Source of the DNA: Cryobacterium sp. N22 | Lineage (GTDB): Bacteria > Actinomycetota > Actinomycetes > Actinomycetales > Microbacteriaceae | Direction of reading: 5' to 3' | DNA: 64,000 nucleotides | Assembly (NCBI RefSeq): GCF_002929555.1 | Contig: NZ_PJJP01000033.1 | Location: 1-64,000 of the forward strand | Shown here: one piece after another, positions 27,972 to 37,591 of the stretch | Position numbering within the stretch: the stretch's first letter is position 1 | Layout: each line of letters opens with the position of its first letter | Position numbers and translations under genes: made by a program | Notes under the pieces: model-generated | The model's database searches: none | Seen by the model: only the letters and a program-made list of their open reading frames with translations | What the model was told of the DNA's origin: nothing

Positions 27972-28951
27972 TAGCGTTCCTCTTCCTGGCGTTCGAGCCG
28001 GGTCTGGGCGAGCAGGAAAACGACCGAGACGATGGCGATGACGATGGTCAGGGCGGTGGCGATGGTGGCGCCGTAGCCCACCTGCTGCGACTGGAAGAAC
28101 TCGCTGTAGGCGTAGTACGCCGGCACGATGGTGGAGGTGCCCGGTCCGCCGCCGGTGAGCGTGTAGATCGGACCGAAGACCTTGAGGGCGGCGATGGTGC
28201 AGGTGAGGGTGACCACGAAGATCTCGGGCCGGATGATGCTCACGGTGATGGCGCGGAAGCGTTGGATCCAGTTGGCGCCGTCGAGCTCGGCGGCCTCATA
28301 GAGTTCGGGGTCCACCCGCTGCAGAGCGGCCATGAAGATCACGATCGGGTAGCCGAGCTGCACCCAGATCATGATCACCATGATGCTGGGCAGGGCGGTG
28401 TCGGGGTTGCCGAGCCAATTCTGGGCAAGGCCGCCCAGGCCCACACCCTCGAGCACCTGGTTGAGCGCGCCGTTCTGCGGGCGCAGGATCCAGCCGATCA
28501 CGATCGCGGCGACCACGCCGGGCAGGATCTGCGGCAGGTAGTAGGTGGCGCGCAGGAAGCTGGCGATCTTGCCGCCGAACTTCTTGCCGATCAGGTCGAA
28601 GAGCATCGCGGCCAGCACCAGGCCGAGCAGCGTTGGCACCACCACCATGGCCACGATCATCGCGATCGAGTTGCTGAACGAGGTCCAGAAGGTGGTGTCG
28701 CCGGCCAGCTTGACCCAGTTCTCCAGGCCCACCCATTCCGGCGGCTTGATGCCCCGGTAGTCGGTGAAGGTGAGGTAGATGTTCCAGATCAGCGGAACGA
28801 CGATGATGAGCGTGAGCAGCGCGAGGCCGGGCACGAGGTAGATCCAGAAGGTTCTGGGGTTGCTTCCCGGGATGAGGCTCTGCCGGGCGAGCGGTCGAAC
28901 GCCGGCTTTCCGAGCGACAACGGGCGCATCGGCTACGGATGCTTTCGTCAT
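27971..28951 (-). CDS. CUT1 ABC sugar permease (MalF type)
   Basis: This 326-residue permease has six helices and the EAA loop YEAAELDGANWIQRFRAITV. The pre-helix region contains RQSLIPGSNPRTFWIYL. The gene lies 90 bases downstream of the binding-protein gene. The gap holds an 11-bp hairpin that may keep permease output below that of the binding protein. Confidence 0.9.
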   Translation of the reverse strand: MTKASVADAPVVARKAGVRPLARQSLIPGSNPRTFWIYLVPGLALLTLIIVVPLIWNIYLTFTDYRGIKPPEWVGLENWVKLAGDTTFWTSFSNSIAMIVAMVVVPTLLGLVLAAMLFDLIGKKFGGKIASFLRATYYLPQILPGVVAAIVIGWILRPQNGALNQVLEGVGLGGLAQNWLGNPDTALPSIMVIMIWVQLGYPIVIFMAALQRVDPELYEAAELDGANWIQRFRAITVSIIRPEIFVVTLTCTIAALKVFGPIYTLTGGGPGTSTIVPAYYAYSEFFQSQQVGYGATIATALTIVIAIVSVVFLLAQTRLERQEEER

Positions 28952-28975
28952 GCGATTTCCAACTCTCCGAGTGGG

Positions 28976-29003
28976 GGCCAGGGGCCTGGTGGGGCCCCTG
29001 GCC
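28976..29003 (-). terminator. intercistronic hairpin between binding protein and permease
   Basis: GGCCAGGGGCC (28976-28986) and GGCCCCTGGCC (28993-29003) form an 11-bp perfect stem with a 6-base loop. It sits right after the binding-protein stop inside an operon. There is no U-tract, so partial termination or 3' mRNA protection is more likely than full termination. Confidence 0.65.
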
Positions 29004-29041
29004 GGTTACTGCGAGGTCGTGCTGGGTGAATCCGGCTGGTG

Positions 29042-30337
29042 TTAGCCGACGATGTCGTCGACGCCGGACTGGTACTGGCCGCCGATCTGCTTGTTGACCT
29101 CGGCCGGCGACTTGGTGCCGTTGATGAGCTCCTGCAGGCCCGCGTTCAGTTCGTCGTAGAACGTGGCGGTGGGCCAGTCCGGGTAGAACGCGATGCCGTC
29201 CCGCTCGGTGAGGATGTTGAAGTTGCCGATCAGTTCCTGGCTCTTCGCGTCGGTGATGTCGGCGGTGTCGGCGGCGACGGGGATGCCGCCGTTGTTGCCG
29301 ATCAGGGCCTGGATCTCCGGGCGCATCGTGATGTCGATGAACTCGTAGGCGAGCTCCTTGTTCGCGGCCTTCTCCGGAACGACCCACATGTTGCCGGCGG
29401 AACCGGGCGACATCTGTGCCTCGGGGAAGAGGAAGGTGCCCCACTCGAAGCCGGTGGCCTCGGTGGTGAAGCGGTTGTGCCACCAGGAACCCGAGAAGAA
29501 GATCGGGTAGGTGCCGTTGATGAACGCGGTGCCGGCATCCTCTGCCTTGAAGCCGGTGGCGTCGGTGGAGATGTAGCCGGCGTCGGTCCAGTCCTTGATG
29601 GTCTCGGTCGCGTAGGTCAGTTCGGGGCCGCTCCAGTCGACGTCGCCGGTGTAGAGCTGGTAGTCGTCGACGAATTCGCGGTCGGCTTTGGTGAGCGCGA
29701 GCTGGTACCAGAGCTGGCCGAGCGGGTATTCGGCGGCCGATTCGGCCAGCGGGGTGATGCCCTGGTCGGTGAACGCCTTCATCACGGTCTCAAGTTCGGC
29801 CACCGTGGTGGGCACCTCGAGGCCTGCGGCCGCGAACATGTCCTTGTTGTAATACATCTCCACGAACTCGCCGTAGTTGGGCACGCCGTAGAACGGGCCG
29901 GAGCCCATGATGCCGTCTTCGTCGTACCGGGCGGTGGTCTGCAGCGACGGGGCGAGGGCGTCGTCCCAGCCGTATTCGGCCACGGACTCGTCGAGGTCGG
30001 TGAGCAGGCCCTGGCTGGCGAGCAGGCCGGCGGTGGCGTTGCCCTTGTTGTATTCGAGGATGTCGGGGGCTTCGTCGGAGTTGAGCACCTGGCTTGCTGT
30101 GGAGCGGATCTGCTCGAAGCTCTTCTCCTCGAACTCGACGGTGGCGCCGGTCTCCTCTTCGAAGACCTTGATGGCCTCCTCCCAGGCGATGCCCATCGCG
30201 CTGGTTTCGCTCTCGAAGTGCCAGAGCTTGAGGGTGTTGCTGTCGCTCTCGGCCGCTCCGCCGGAGCAGCCGGAGAGCAGGAGCGCGCTGACGCCGAGGA
30301 TGGCGGCACCGGAGAGGGTTCTCTTGGTTTTCTTCAC
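29042..30337 (-). CDS. CUT1 sugar-binding lipoprotein (xyloglucan-oligosaccharide importer)
   Basis: This 431-residue family 1 solute-binding protein has a lipoprotein signal (MKKTKRTLSGAAILG, then LLLSGC). The mature part starts NTLKLWHFES. It has a GTG start with AAGGA upstream. It is the first gene of the operon that runs to the alpha-xylosidase, beta-glucosidase and beyond. A perfect LacI-type palindrome lies about 75 bases upstream, and a lacI gene precedes it on the same strand. Ligand specificity is inferred only from context. Confidence 0.9.
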   Translation of the reverse strand: MKKTKRTLSGAAILGVSALLLSGCSGGAAESDSNTLKLWHFESETSAMGIAWEEAIKVFEEETGATVEFEEKSFEQIRSTASQVLNSDEAPDILEYNKGNATAGLLASQGLLTDLDESVAEYGWDDALAPSLQTTARYDEDGIMGSGPFYGVPNYGEFVEMYYNKDMFAAAGLEVPTTVAELETVMKAFTDQGITPLAESAAEYPLGQLWYQLALTKADREFVDDYQLYTGDVDWSGPELTYATETIKDWTDAGYISTDATGFKAEDAGTAFINGTYPIFFSGSWWHNRFTTEATGFEWGTFLFPEAQMSPGSAGNMWVVPEKAANKELAYEFIDITMRPEIQALIGNNGGIPVAADTADITDAKSQELIGNFNILTERDGIAFYPDWPTATFYDELNAGLQELINGTKSPAEVNKQIGGQYQSGVDDIVG

Positions 30338-30409
30338 TGTTCTACTTCCTTGTAGTGATGCGGGGGGAGGTGAATCGTGGTGCGGGGTGATGCGGTTCTC
30401 GGGATTAGT

Positions 30410-30423
30410 TCGAAACGTTTCGA
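30410..30423. promoter_or_regulatory. LacI-type operator of the GH31/GH1 operon
   Basis: TCGAAACGTTTCGA is a perfect 14-bp palindrome between the lacI stop and the binding-protein start. It matches the site upstream of lacI at 31557 and, apart from one base, the site at 12360. It is very likely the operator through which the neighbouring LacI controls this operon. Confidence 0.75.
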
Positions 30424-30462
30424 CAGTGCTTACAGCGGTGTCGAGGACTCTTCCCGAGGTCT

Positions 30463-31488
30463 CTAGCGGTGTGGGGCGGGGGTGGGGACGGGGGCTGTCG
30501 AGCCGAGCTCGACGTACGTCGGGTCGATGTACTCGACGTGTGGCTCGGCGTCTCCGGCGAACTGGGCCATCGTGAGCTCGATTGCGCGAGTGCAGGACTG
30601 GTCAGCGGGCAGGGGGATCACGTCGAGCGGCGGGTTGAGATGGCCGGTGGAGAAGCTGGAGCAGGCCGAGATGACCGAGAGGTCGTTCGGCACGCTGATG
30701 CCGCGCTGGCTGAGCACGTCGAGCACCATGGACTGCACGGGTTCGTTGCAGTGCAACACGAGCCCGGTCATGCCGGGCAGGGCCGCCGTCACGTGCTCGA
30801 CGGCCGCCCGCACCCCGGCCGATTCCTCGGCGGCCGGGGTGAAGGCCACGGTGACGCCCAGTCGGGCGGCCTCGGCCAGGAAGGCGTCCCGGAAGCGCGG
30901 CGGGAAGTTCGAGCCGCGCTCGTAAACGAGAGGAGCCTGGCCGATCAGGCCGATCTCGCGGTGACCGAGGTCGACCAGCCGGCGAACGGCCAGCACCGCG
31001 GCCTGTTCGAAGTCGAGGTCGACACAGGTGAGGCCGGCGGTGTCATTGGGGATGCCGATCACCGTGGCTGGCAGGCCGAGCTCGCGCACCAGGTCGGTGC
31101 GGGGATCGGAGGTGGAGACATCCAGCAGCACGATGCCGTCGACCAGGGAGCTGCGCGCCACCCGGCGGAGGCCGCTGGTGGCTTCGTCCTGGGTGAGCAG
31201 GAGAACGTCGTAGTCGTACTGGCGGGCGGCCGTGACCACCGACAGCACGAAGGCCATGTGGGCCGGGGCGTGGGTGCCGGCGTGCAGCGGGGCGCTCAAC
31301 GCGAGAATCTGGGTGCGCGCGCCCTTGAGCATCCGCGCGCCGGCATTGGCCCGGTAGTCGAGCTGGAGGACGGCCTGGTCGATGCGCTGCTTGGTGGATG
31401 CCGCGATCGAGCGCTTGCCGCTGAGGGCGTAGGAGACCGTGCTGATCGACACTCCGGCGACGCGTGCCACGTCGTGAATGTTGGCCAC
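30463..31488 (-). CDS. LacI-family repressor (xyloglucan locus)
   Basis: This 341-residue regulator has the HTH IHDVARVAGVSISTVSYALSG and a sugar-binding effector domain. It is closely paralogous to the LacI at 7467: the order of conserved segments and the C-terminal ligand domain match (for example DYDVLLLTxDEA and VCVDLDFE/TCVDLDFE). It is the first gene of the minus-strand cluster, with a GTG start and GGAG upstream. A TCTAAACGTTTCGA site at 31557-31570 suggests autoregulation, and the 30410 site suggests control of the adjoining operon. Cross-talk with the paralogue is likely because the operators differ by one base. Confidence 0.9.
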   Translation of the reverse strand: MANIHDVARVAGVSISTVSYALSGKRSIAASTKQRIDQAVLQLDYRANAGARMLKGARTQILALSAPLHAGTHAPAHMAFVLSVVTAARQYDYDVLLLTQDEATSGLRRVARSSLVDGIVLLDVSTSDPRTDLVRELGLPATVIGIPNDTAGLTCVDLDFEQAAVLAVRRLVDLGHREIGLIGQAPLVYERGSNFPPRFRDAFLAEAARLGVTVAFTPAAEESAGVRAAVEHVTAALPGMTGLVLHCNEPVQSMVLDVLSQRGISVPNDLSVISACSSFSTGHLNPPLDVIPLPADQSCTRAIELTMAQFAGDAEPHVEYIDPTYVELGSTAPVPTPAPHR

Positions 31489-31556
31489 CTGGACTCCATC
31501 GTCGGTCGGATTGTGCGGGATCGATTGCGTCGGGCAACCGAGCGGCGGGCGATTCG

Positions 31557-31570
31557 TCTAAACGTTTCGA
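31557..31570. promoter_or_regulatory. LacI-type operator upstream of lacI
   Basis: TCTAAACGTTTCGA has one mismatch from the perfect palindrome at 30410. It lies 69 bases upstream of the lacI start. The position fits autorepression. Confidence 0.65.
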
Positions 31571-31664
31571 CTGCCTCGGAAGGGAGCCTACGACAGACTT
31601 CCTCAGTTCCGCAAGTAGTTTGTGGTTATTGACGACAAATGCCAGATCAGCGACTCCTGCCCGC

Positions 31665-31824
31665 GGGGGCGACACACACGCACGTCACGAGGTCTCGACA
31701 AGCTCGACCAACGGGACGGGGGCGACACACACACGTCACGAGGTCTCGACAAGCTCGACCGACGAGACGGGGCGACCAGCGGGACAAGCGCGACCACTTC
31801 GCTGGTCGAGCCTGTCGAGACCCC
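31665..31824. repeat. tandem and inverted GGTCTCGACAAGCTCGACC intergenic repeat
   Basis: A unit containing CACGTCACGAGGTCTCGAC followed by AAGCTCGACC occurs twice with a 51-base period (from 31681 and 31732). An inverted, slightly different half (CTGGTCGAGCCTGTCGAGACC, about 31802-31822) follows. The 364-bp gap between lacI and the ROK gene contains this block plus the lacI promoter, and no convincing gene. Such ggtctcgacaagctcgacc elements are, as I recall, widespread between genes in Microbacteriaceae. The long hairpin they form could act as a bidirectional end-of-transcript signal. Confidence 0.75.
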
Positions 31825-31851
31825 GCAAGACAACCCTCGAACGCTGGTCGG

Positions 31852-33069
31852 TCAGCGGCGGGGAGCGCGGCCTCGCACGAAGCCGGCCGGATCGTCGAGC
31901 AGGCCGGCGAAGGCCAGCTCGGCGGCGCCCACCATCATCAGGTGCGAGCCCAGGCTGGCCCGCTCGATGGCCACGGTGTGGCCGATGCTGCTCATCGAGC
32001 GCACGATCATCGCCGCGGTGAGCTGCTCCCGGCCCACCGACAGCAGCGAGCCGAGGAACCCGCCGAGCACGACCATCTCGGGGTCGAACAGGTTCACGAA
32101 GTTGGAGATCGCCTCGGAGAGCAGCTCGATCTGCCGGCGCACCTCGGCCAGCACGGCCGGGTCGCGGGAGACCCCGAGAGCGATGTCGAGGTCATCCTGG
32201 TCGGCGCGCGGCAGCCCCAGCACCGCCAGCAGCCTGGCCATGCTCACCTCGGTCTCCAGGCAGCCGATCCGGCCGCAGTGGCAGCGCACCCCCGCGCTGT
32301 TCACCAGGGTGTGGCCCAGCTCCCCCGCGTAGCCGCTGGTGCCGCGGAGCGGGCTGCCGCCGATGATCAGGCCGCCGCCGATGCCGCTGGCGCTGCCGTT
32401 GAGGTAGACCAGGTCGTCGATGCCGCGGGCCGCGCCGAACATGCTCTCCGCGATCGCGCCGAGGCTGGCGTCGTTGCCGGCAAAGACCGGGTAGTCCAGC
32501 ACCCGGGCCAGGTCGCGCGCCAGGTTGGCATCGCGCCAGCCCAGGTGCGGGGCGATCAGCACCCGGCCGTCCGCCGAGTTCACCAGCGCCGGCACGGCCA
32601 CACCCACCCCGGCGATGCTGTAGCTCTGGTCGATCTCGCCGCGCATGCCGTCGACGATGGCCTTGACCGCGTTGATGGCCTCGGCCACCGTCGGTATCCG
32701 GGTGGTGTCGAAGCGGATGCGCCGGATCACCTCGCCGCCCAGGCCCACCAGACCCACCGTGATGGCGTCGATATCGGGGTTCACCGCGATCGCGGCCAGC
32801 CCCGGGTTCGGCACCACCTGGGGGCTGGGCCGGCCCACCCGGCCCACCACGCTCTCCGGTTCCACCTCGAACGCCATGCCCAGGTCGACGAGTTCGGCCA
32901 CCAGGGCCGCGATCGTCGAGCGGTTCAGCCCGGTGCGCTTGGTGAGCTCGGCCCGGGAGCAGCCCCTGGCGTGGTGCAGCATCGTCATGACCATCGACAG
33001 GTTGTACCGCCGGAGCTGGTCGTTGCTGGTGCCGCCCCGTACGCCCAGGGTGGGTGGCGCTTGGCTCAC
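31852..33069 (-). CDS. xylR: ROK-family repressor, probable xylose repressor XylR
   Basis: This 405-residue protein has an N-terminal winged helix (SRAELTKRTGLNRSTIAALV) and a ROK domain with VGVAVPALV, ASGIGGGLIIGG and the complete zinc motif CHCGRIGCLE. That contrasts with the ROK gene at 5220. It is last in the order xylose-binding protein, ATPase, permease, ROK on the minus strand, next to xylA, so XylR function is very likely. The shared motif AATATGTT-N9-AACA upstream of xylA and xylB is the proposed binding site. The GTG start is the only reasonable one, although its AGAGGA lies rather far upstream (about 13 bases). Confidence 0.85.
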   Translation of the reverse strand: MSQAPPTLGVRGGTSNDQLRRYNLSMVMTMLHHARGCSRAELTKRTGLNRSTIAALVAELVDLGMAFEVEPESVVGRVGRPSPQVVPNPGLAAIAVNPDIDAITVGLVGLGGEVIRRIRFDTTRIPTVAEAINAVKAIVDGMRGEIDQSYSIAGVGVAVPALVNSADGRVLIAPHLGWRDANLARDLARVLDYPVFAGNDASLGAIAESMFGAARGIDDLVYLNGSASGIGGGLIIGGSPLRGTSGYAGELGHTLVNSAGVRCHCGRIGCLETEVSMARLLAVLGLPRADQDDLDIALGVSRDPAVLAEVRRQIELLSEAISNFVNLFDPEMVVLGGFLGSLLSVGREQLTAAMIVRSMSSIGHTVAIERASLGSHLMMVGAAELAFAGLLDDPAGFVRGRAPRR

Positions 33070-33098
33070 GGGTGGGTCACGGTCCTCTCGGGTGCGGT

Positions 33099-33119
33099 GC
33101 CCGACGGGACACGTCGGGC
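33099..33119 (-). terminator. hairpin between the permease and ROK genes
   Basis: GCCCGAC and GTCGGGC pair as a 7-bp stem around GGGACAC in the 60-base gap upstream of the permease stop on the ROK side. Since both genes run on the minus strand and the permease precedes the ROK gene on the chromosome, the element lies between the ROK start and the permease stop. It may therefore weaken read-through from the transporter into the regulator. Confidence 0.45.
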
Positions 33120-33129
33120 TGCGTCAGTG

Positions 33130-34347
33130 TTATCGTCCCCCGGCGCGCCGCTTGTTGAAGATATCAAATGCCACGGCCAGCAGCAGCACCAGCCCCTTGA
33201 TCGTCATCTGCCAGGCGGCATCCACCGAGAGAATCGACAGGCCCATGTTGAGCACGCCCATCACCAGGCCACCGACCACGGCGCCGACCACCGTACCGAC
33301 GCCGCCCTGCACGGCCGCACCACCGATGAAGACGGCGGCGATCGCGTCGAGCTCGTAGTTCTGGCCCGCCGAGGCGACCGCGCCGCCGGCCCGAGCGGTT
33401 GAGACCACACCGGCCAGGCCGGCCAGCACGCCCATGTTCACGAAGATGTAGAAGTTGACCCACTTGGTCTTGACACCGCTCATCACGGCGGCGAAGAGGT
33501 TGCCGCCCATGGCGTAGACGTGGCGGCCGAACACCGTGCGGTTGAGCACGAAGTTGTAGATCAGGATGAGCGCGGCGAGCACGATCAGGATGATCGGGGT
33601 GCCGCTGTAGTCGCTGAGCAGCCAGGCGAACCAGACGATCGCGATGGCGGCGATGCCGTTCTTGATCCACATCGACGCGAGCGGTTCGCGCGGCAGGTCC
33701 AGCCGGGCGAGGGTGGCGCGGGTGCGCAGCTGGAACACGATCAGGGCCACGGCGGTGAGGATGCCCAGCGCAAGGGTGAGCACGTCGCGCCCGCCCAGTT
33801 CGCCCAGGTACGACGGCAGCCAGCCGGCGCCGATCGCGGTGAATTCGGCGGGCAGGCCGCTGATGGTTCCGCCGGTGAGCAGCACCAGGGTGAGGCCGCG
33901 GAAGATGAGCATGCCGGCCAGGGTGACGATGAACGCCGGGATCCCGACGAAGGCCACCCAGTAGCCCTGCCAGGCGCCGACCACGGCACCGACCAGCAGC
34001 GACACCAGAACCGCACCCCACCAGGGCAGGCCCCAGTTGTTCATGCTGATCGCGGCGACCGCGCCCACCAAAGCCACGACCGAGCCGACGGACAGGTCGA
34101 TGTGGCCGGCGATGATCACGATGACCATGCCGATCGCGAGGATCAGCACGTAGGCGTTCTGCTGGATGAGGTTGTTCACGTTGCCGGGCAGCAGGAGGCG
34201 CCCGTCGGTGAGGATCTGGAACAGGATGACGATCACGGCCAGGGCGGCGACGATGCCGTACTGGCGCAGGTTGATCGAGAGCTTGGGTATCCGGCGCTTC
34301 ACCGGGGGCTCGGTGGGCGCTTTGCTCGCTGGCGTGGTGGTGGTCAT
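33130..34347 (-). CDS. CUT2 ABC permease for xylose/multiple monosaccharides
   Basis: This 405-residue permease has about 10-12 hydrophobic segments and the CUT2 signature GMVIVIIAGHIDLSVGSVVA near residue 80. It matches XylH/MmsB/GguB-type proteins, which form a homodimeric pore for pentoses and other monosaccharides. The C-terminal half contains AVFIGGAAVQGGVGTVVGA, the usual substrate-path loop. It follows the ATPase gene by 5 bases and pairs with the binding protein at 35987. Confidence 0.92.
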   Translation of the reverse strand: MTTTTPASKAPTEPPVKRRIPKLSINLRQYGIVAALAVIVILFQILTDGRLLLPGNVNNLIQQNAYVLILAIGMVIVIIAGHIDLSVGSVVALVGAVAAISMNNWGLPWWGAVLVSLLVGAVVGAWQGYWVAFVGIPAFIVTLAGMLIFRGLTLVLLTGGTISGLPAEFTAIGAGWLPSYLGELGGRDVLTLALGILTAVALIVFQLRTRATLARLDLPREPLASMWIKNGIAAIAIVWFAWLLSDYSGTPIILIVLAALILIYNFVLNRTVFGRHVYAMGGNLFAAVMSGVKTKWVNFYIFVNMGVLAGLAGVVSTARAGGAVASAGQNYELDAIAAVFIGGAAVQGGVGTVVGAVVGGLVMGVLNMGLSILSVDAAWQMTIKGLVLLLAVAFDIFNKRRAGGR

Positions 34348-34352
34348 CGCGC

Positions 34353-35885
<1,533 letters not shown>

Positions 35886-35911
35886 TGCGCTCTCCTGTTT
35901 TGCTGGTGGAC

Positions 35912-35974
35912 CGGGCACCCGGTTTCCCGGGTGCCCGTCTAGGAGGCCGGCCTGCTCACTCGGGCAGGCCGGCC
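35912..35974 (-). terminator. two strong hairpins between xylose-binding protein and ATPase genes
   Basis: CGGGCACCCGG pairs with CCGGGTGCCCG (35912-35937, 4-base loop), and GGCCGGCCTGC pairs with GCAGGCCGGCC (35945-35974). Both stems are 11 bp and perfect. They lie in the 100-base gap after the binding-protein stop. They probably make the upstream binding protein much more abundant than the membrane components by partial termination or by blocking 3' exonucleases. Confidence 0.7.
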
Positions 35975-35986
35975 GGGGTCGGCTGG

Positions 35987-37114
35987 TTAGAGGCCGACAT
36001 CCGATGCCTTGATGAAGCCGGAGTCGATGAGCTTGGACTGCACGTCGTCCTTGACGACGACCTCGGGGTCGAGCAGGAAGGACGGCACGACCTTCACGCC
36101 GTTGTCGTAGGTCTCGGTGTCGTTGACGGTGACCTCGTCGCCGGCCACGATCTCCTCGATCATGGTGAAGACCTGCTCGCCGAGCGTGCGGGTGTCCTTC
36201 CAGACCGTCATGGACTGCTCACCGTCGAGGATCGCCTTGACGTTGGCCTTGTCGGCGTCCTGTCCGGTGATCAGCGGGTAGTCGGCGCCCGGCGCGTAGC
36301 CGGCCGACTTCAGCGATGCGATGATGCCGATCGCCAGGCTGTCGTTCGGGGAGAGCACCACGTCGACCTTCTCGTCGCCGGTGTAGAAGGACGACAGGCG
36401 GTTGTCCATCTCGGACTGCGCCTTGTCGCTGGCCCAGCCCTGGATGCCGATCGAGGCCCAGTCGTCGTTGGAGGCGGGCGACTGGCCGCTCGGAACCACG
36501 AGGACGCCGCTCTCCACGTAGGGCAGCAGAACGTCCCAGGCGCCGGAGAAGAAGAACTTGGCGTTGTTGTCGTCGGGGCTGCCGGCGAACGGTTCGATCG
36601 AGATCGGCCCGGTCGCGTTGGCCAGGTCGAGCTCGGTCTGAAGGAACTCGCCCTGCAGCTGGCCCACCTTGTAGTTGTCGAAGGTCGCGTAGTAGTCCAC
36701 GTCCTCGGTGCCGTTGATCAGGCGGTCGTAGGCGATGACGGTGGCGTCCTGTTTCTTGGCCTCGGCGAGCACCGGGGCGAGCACCTCGCCGTCGATGGCG
36801 GCGACCACGAGGATCTTGGCGCCGCCGGCGACCTGGTTCTGGATCTGGCTGATCTGCTGGTCGGTCTTGTTGTCGGCATACTGCAGGTCGACCGTGCAGT
36901 CGGCGTCTTCGAGCAGCGTCTTGAGCTGCTCGCCGTCGTTGATCCAGCGTTCCAGCGAGCGGGTCGGCATCGAGATGCCGACGTTGCACTCGGCACCGGC
37001 GGCTGCGTCGTCGCCGCCTCCTCCGGAGGTTCCGGCATCGGCGGAACAGGACGCGAGCGACAGCGCGAAGATGCCTGTGGCTGCGAGGGCGAGAATTTTC
37101 TTACGTCTGGACAT
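35987..37114 (-). CDS. xylose/multiple-monosaccharide-binding lipoprotein (ChvE/XylF type)
   Basis: This 375-residue type I periplasmic-binding protein has a lipoprotein signal ([17 protein letters not shown]) and a Gly/Ala-rich spacer. The ligand-binding core opens [18 protein letters not shown], which matches ChvE-like proteins for xylose, glucose and arabinose. [17 protein letters not shown] and IAYDRLI are typical. The start at 37114 is preferred to a frame beginning at 37276 because the signal peptide begins there. It is the first gene of the operon and divergent from xylA across a 477-bp region. Confidence 0.92.
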   Translation of the reverse strand: MSRRKKILALAATGIFALSLASCSADAGTSGGGGDDAAAGAECNVGISMPTRSLERWINDGEQLKTLLEDADCTVDLQYADNKTDQQISQIQNQVAGGAKILVVAAIDGEVLAPVLAEAKKQDATVIAYDRLINGTEDVDYYATFDNYKVGQLQGEFLQTELDLANATGPISIEPFAGSPDDNNAKFFFSGAWDVLLPYVESGVLVVPSGQSPASNDDWASIGIQGWASDKAQSEMDNRLSSFYTGDEKVDVVLSPNDSLAIGIIASLKSAGYAPGADYPLITGQDADKANVKAILDGEQSMTVWKDTRTLGEQVFTMIEEIVAGDEVTVNDTETYDNGVKVVPSFLLDPEVVVKDDVQSKLIDSGFIKASDVGL

Positions 37115-37591
37115 AGTTGGAGCTTTCCTCTCTGAGAGCTGCCAGTCACCACAGACCCGAGGGAACGGGCCTGCCAGAGGAGGAAATTCCTGTTCCGCAC
37201 CCTCCCGGCTTTGGGCGGGGCGTGTCAGGGTTACCTCCTTGTAACGGGACATCGCTGTGATTGACCCACCGCGCAAAACGCGGCCTTTGTTGACGGACAG
37301 AACTTATCTCGCCCCTCCTCGGTTTGCCTAGGGGCAAAAGAGGAAATGCCCCTGTTTGGGGGGTTGGTGCGATGCCACCTGCCGCATCGGGACGCATTTG
37401 CGGGGGAAATCGTCGAAACCATTCGATTGTGTCAACGTCGCAGAGAGGCGCGCGGGTGAGCCTCCGGTCAATATGTTGTGGCCGGGGGTTTTCCTTCCGG
37501 CTGCGCGGGCTGCTGTACGGATCGGCCGCGCGTGTGTAATATGTTGGTAATTGCAACAAATCGCCAATGAAGCTGAATCGGAGCACCGAAC
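37115..37591. promoter_or_regulatory. divergent control region between the xylose importer and xylA
   Basis: This 477-bp gap has no convincing gene. It is less GC-rich toward xylA. It contains the proposed XylR site (37538-37558) and an extra AATATGTTG half-site at 37470-37478. At 37311-37361 there is a set of mutually exclusive stems: GCCCCT (37311), AGGGGCA (37330), TGCCCCT (37347) and GGGGGG (about 37358). These could form alternative leader structures in an mRNA starting here. Confidence 0.55.
37538..37558. promoter_or_regulatory. proposed XylR (ROK) operator upstream of xylA
   Basis: AATATGTT, nine bases, then AACA. Within it TGTTG and CAACA form a 5-bp inverted repeat. It lies 34 bases before the xylA start, where a bound repressor would block transcription. 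The same AATATGTT-N9-AACA layout occurs upstream of xylB at 42208. Confidence 0.6.

Noticed and set aside
31665-31824. CRISPR array
   Set aside because: Only two direct units with no constant-length unique spacers, and no cas genes nearby.
31603-31833. 76-codon minus-strand frame in the tandem repeat
   Set aside because: The translation is a direct product of the repeated DNA (RRSSLSRPRDV repeated). It has no ribosome-binding site and belongs to the repeat.
37115-37591. Known riboswitch upstream of xylA or the importer
   Set aside because: I could not fit any known riboswitch core. Only simple stems and repressor-like palindromes are visible.
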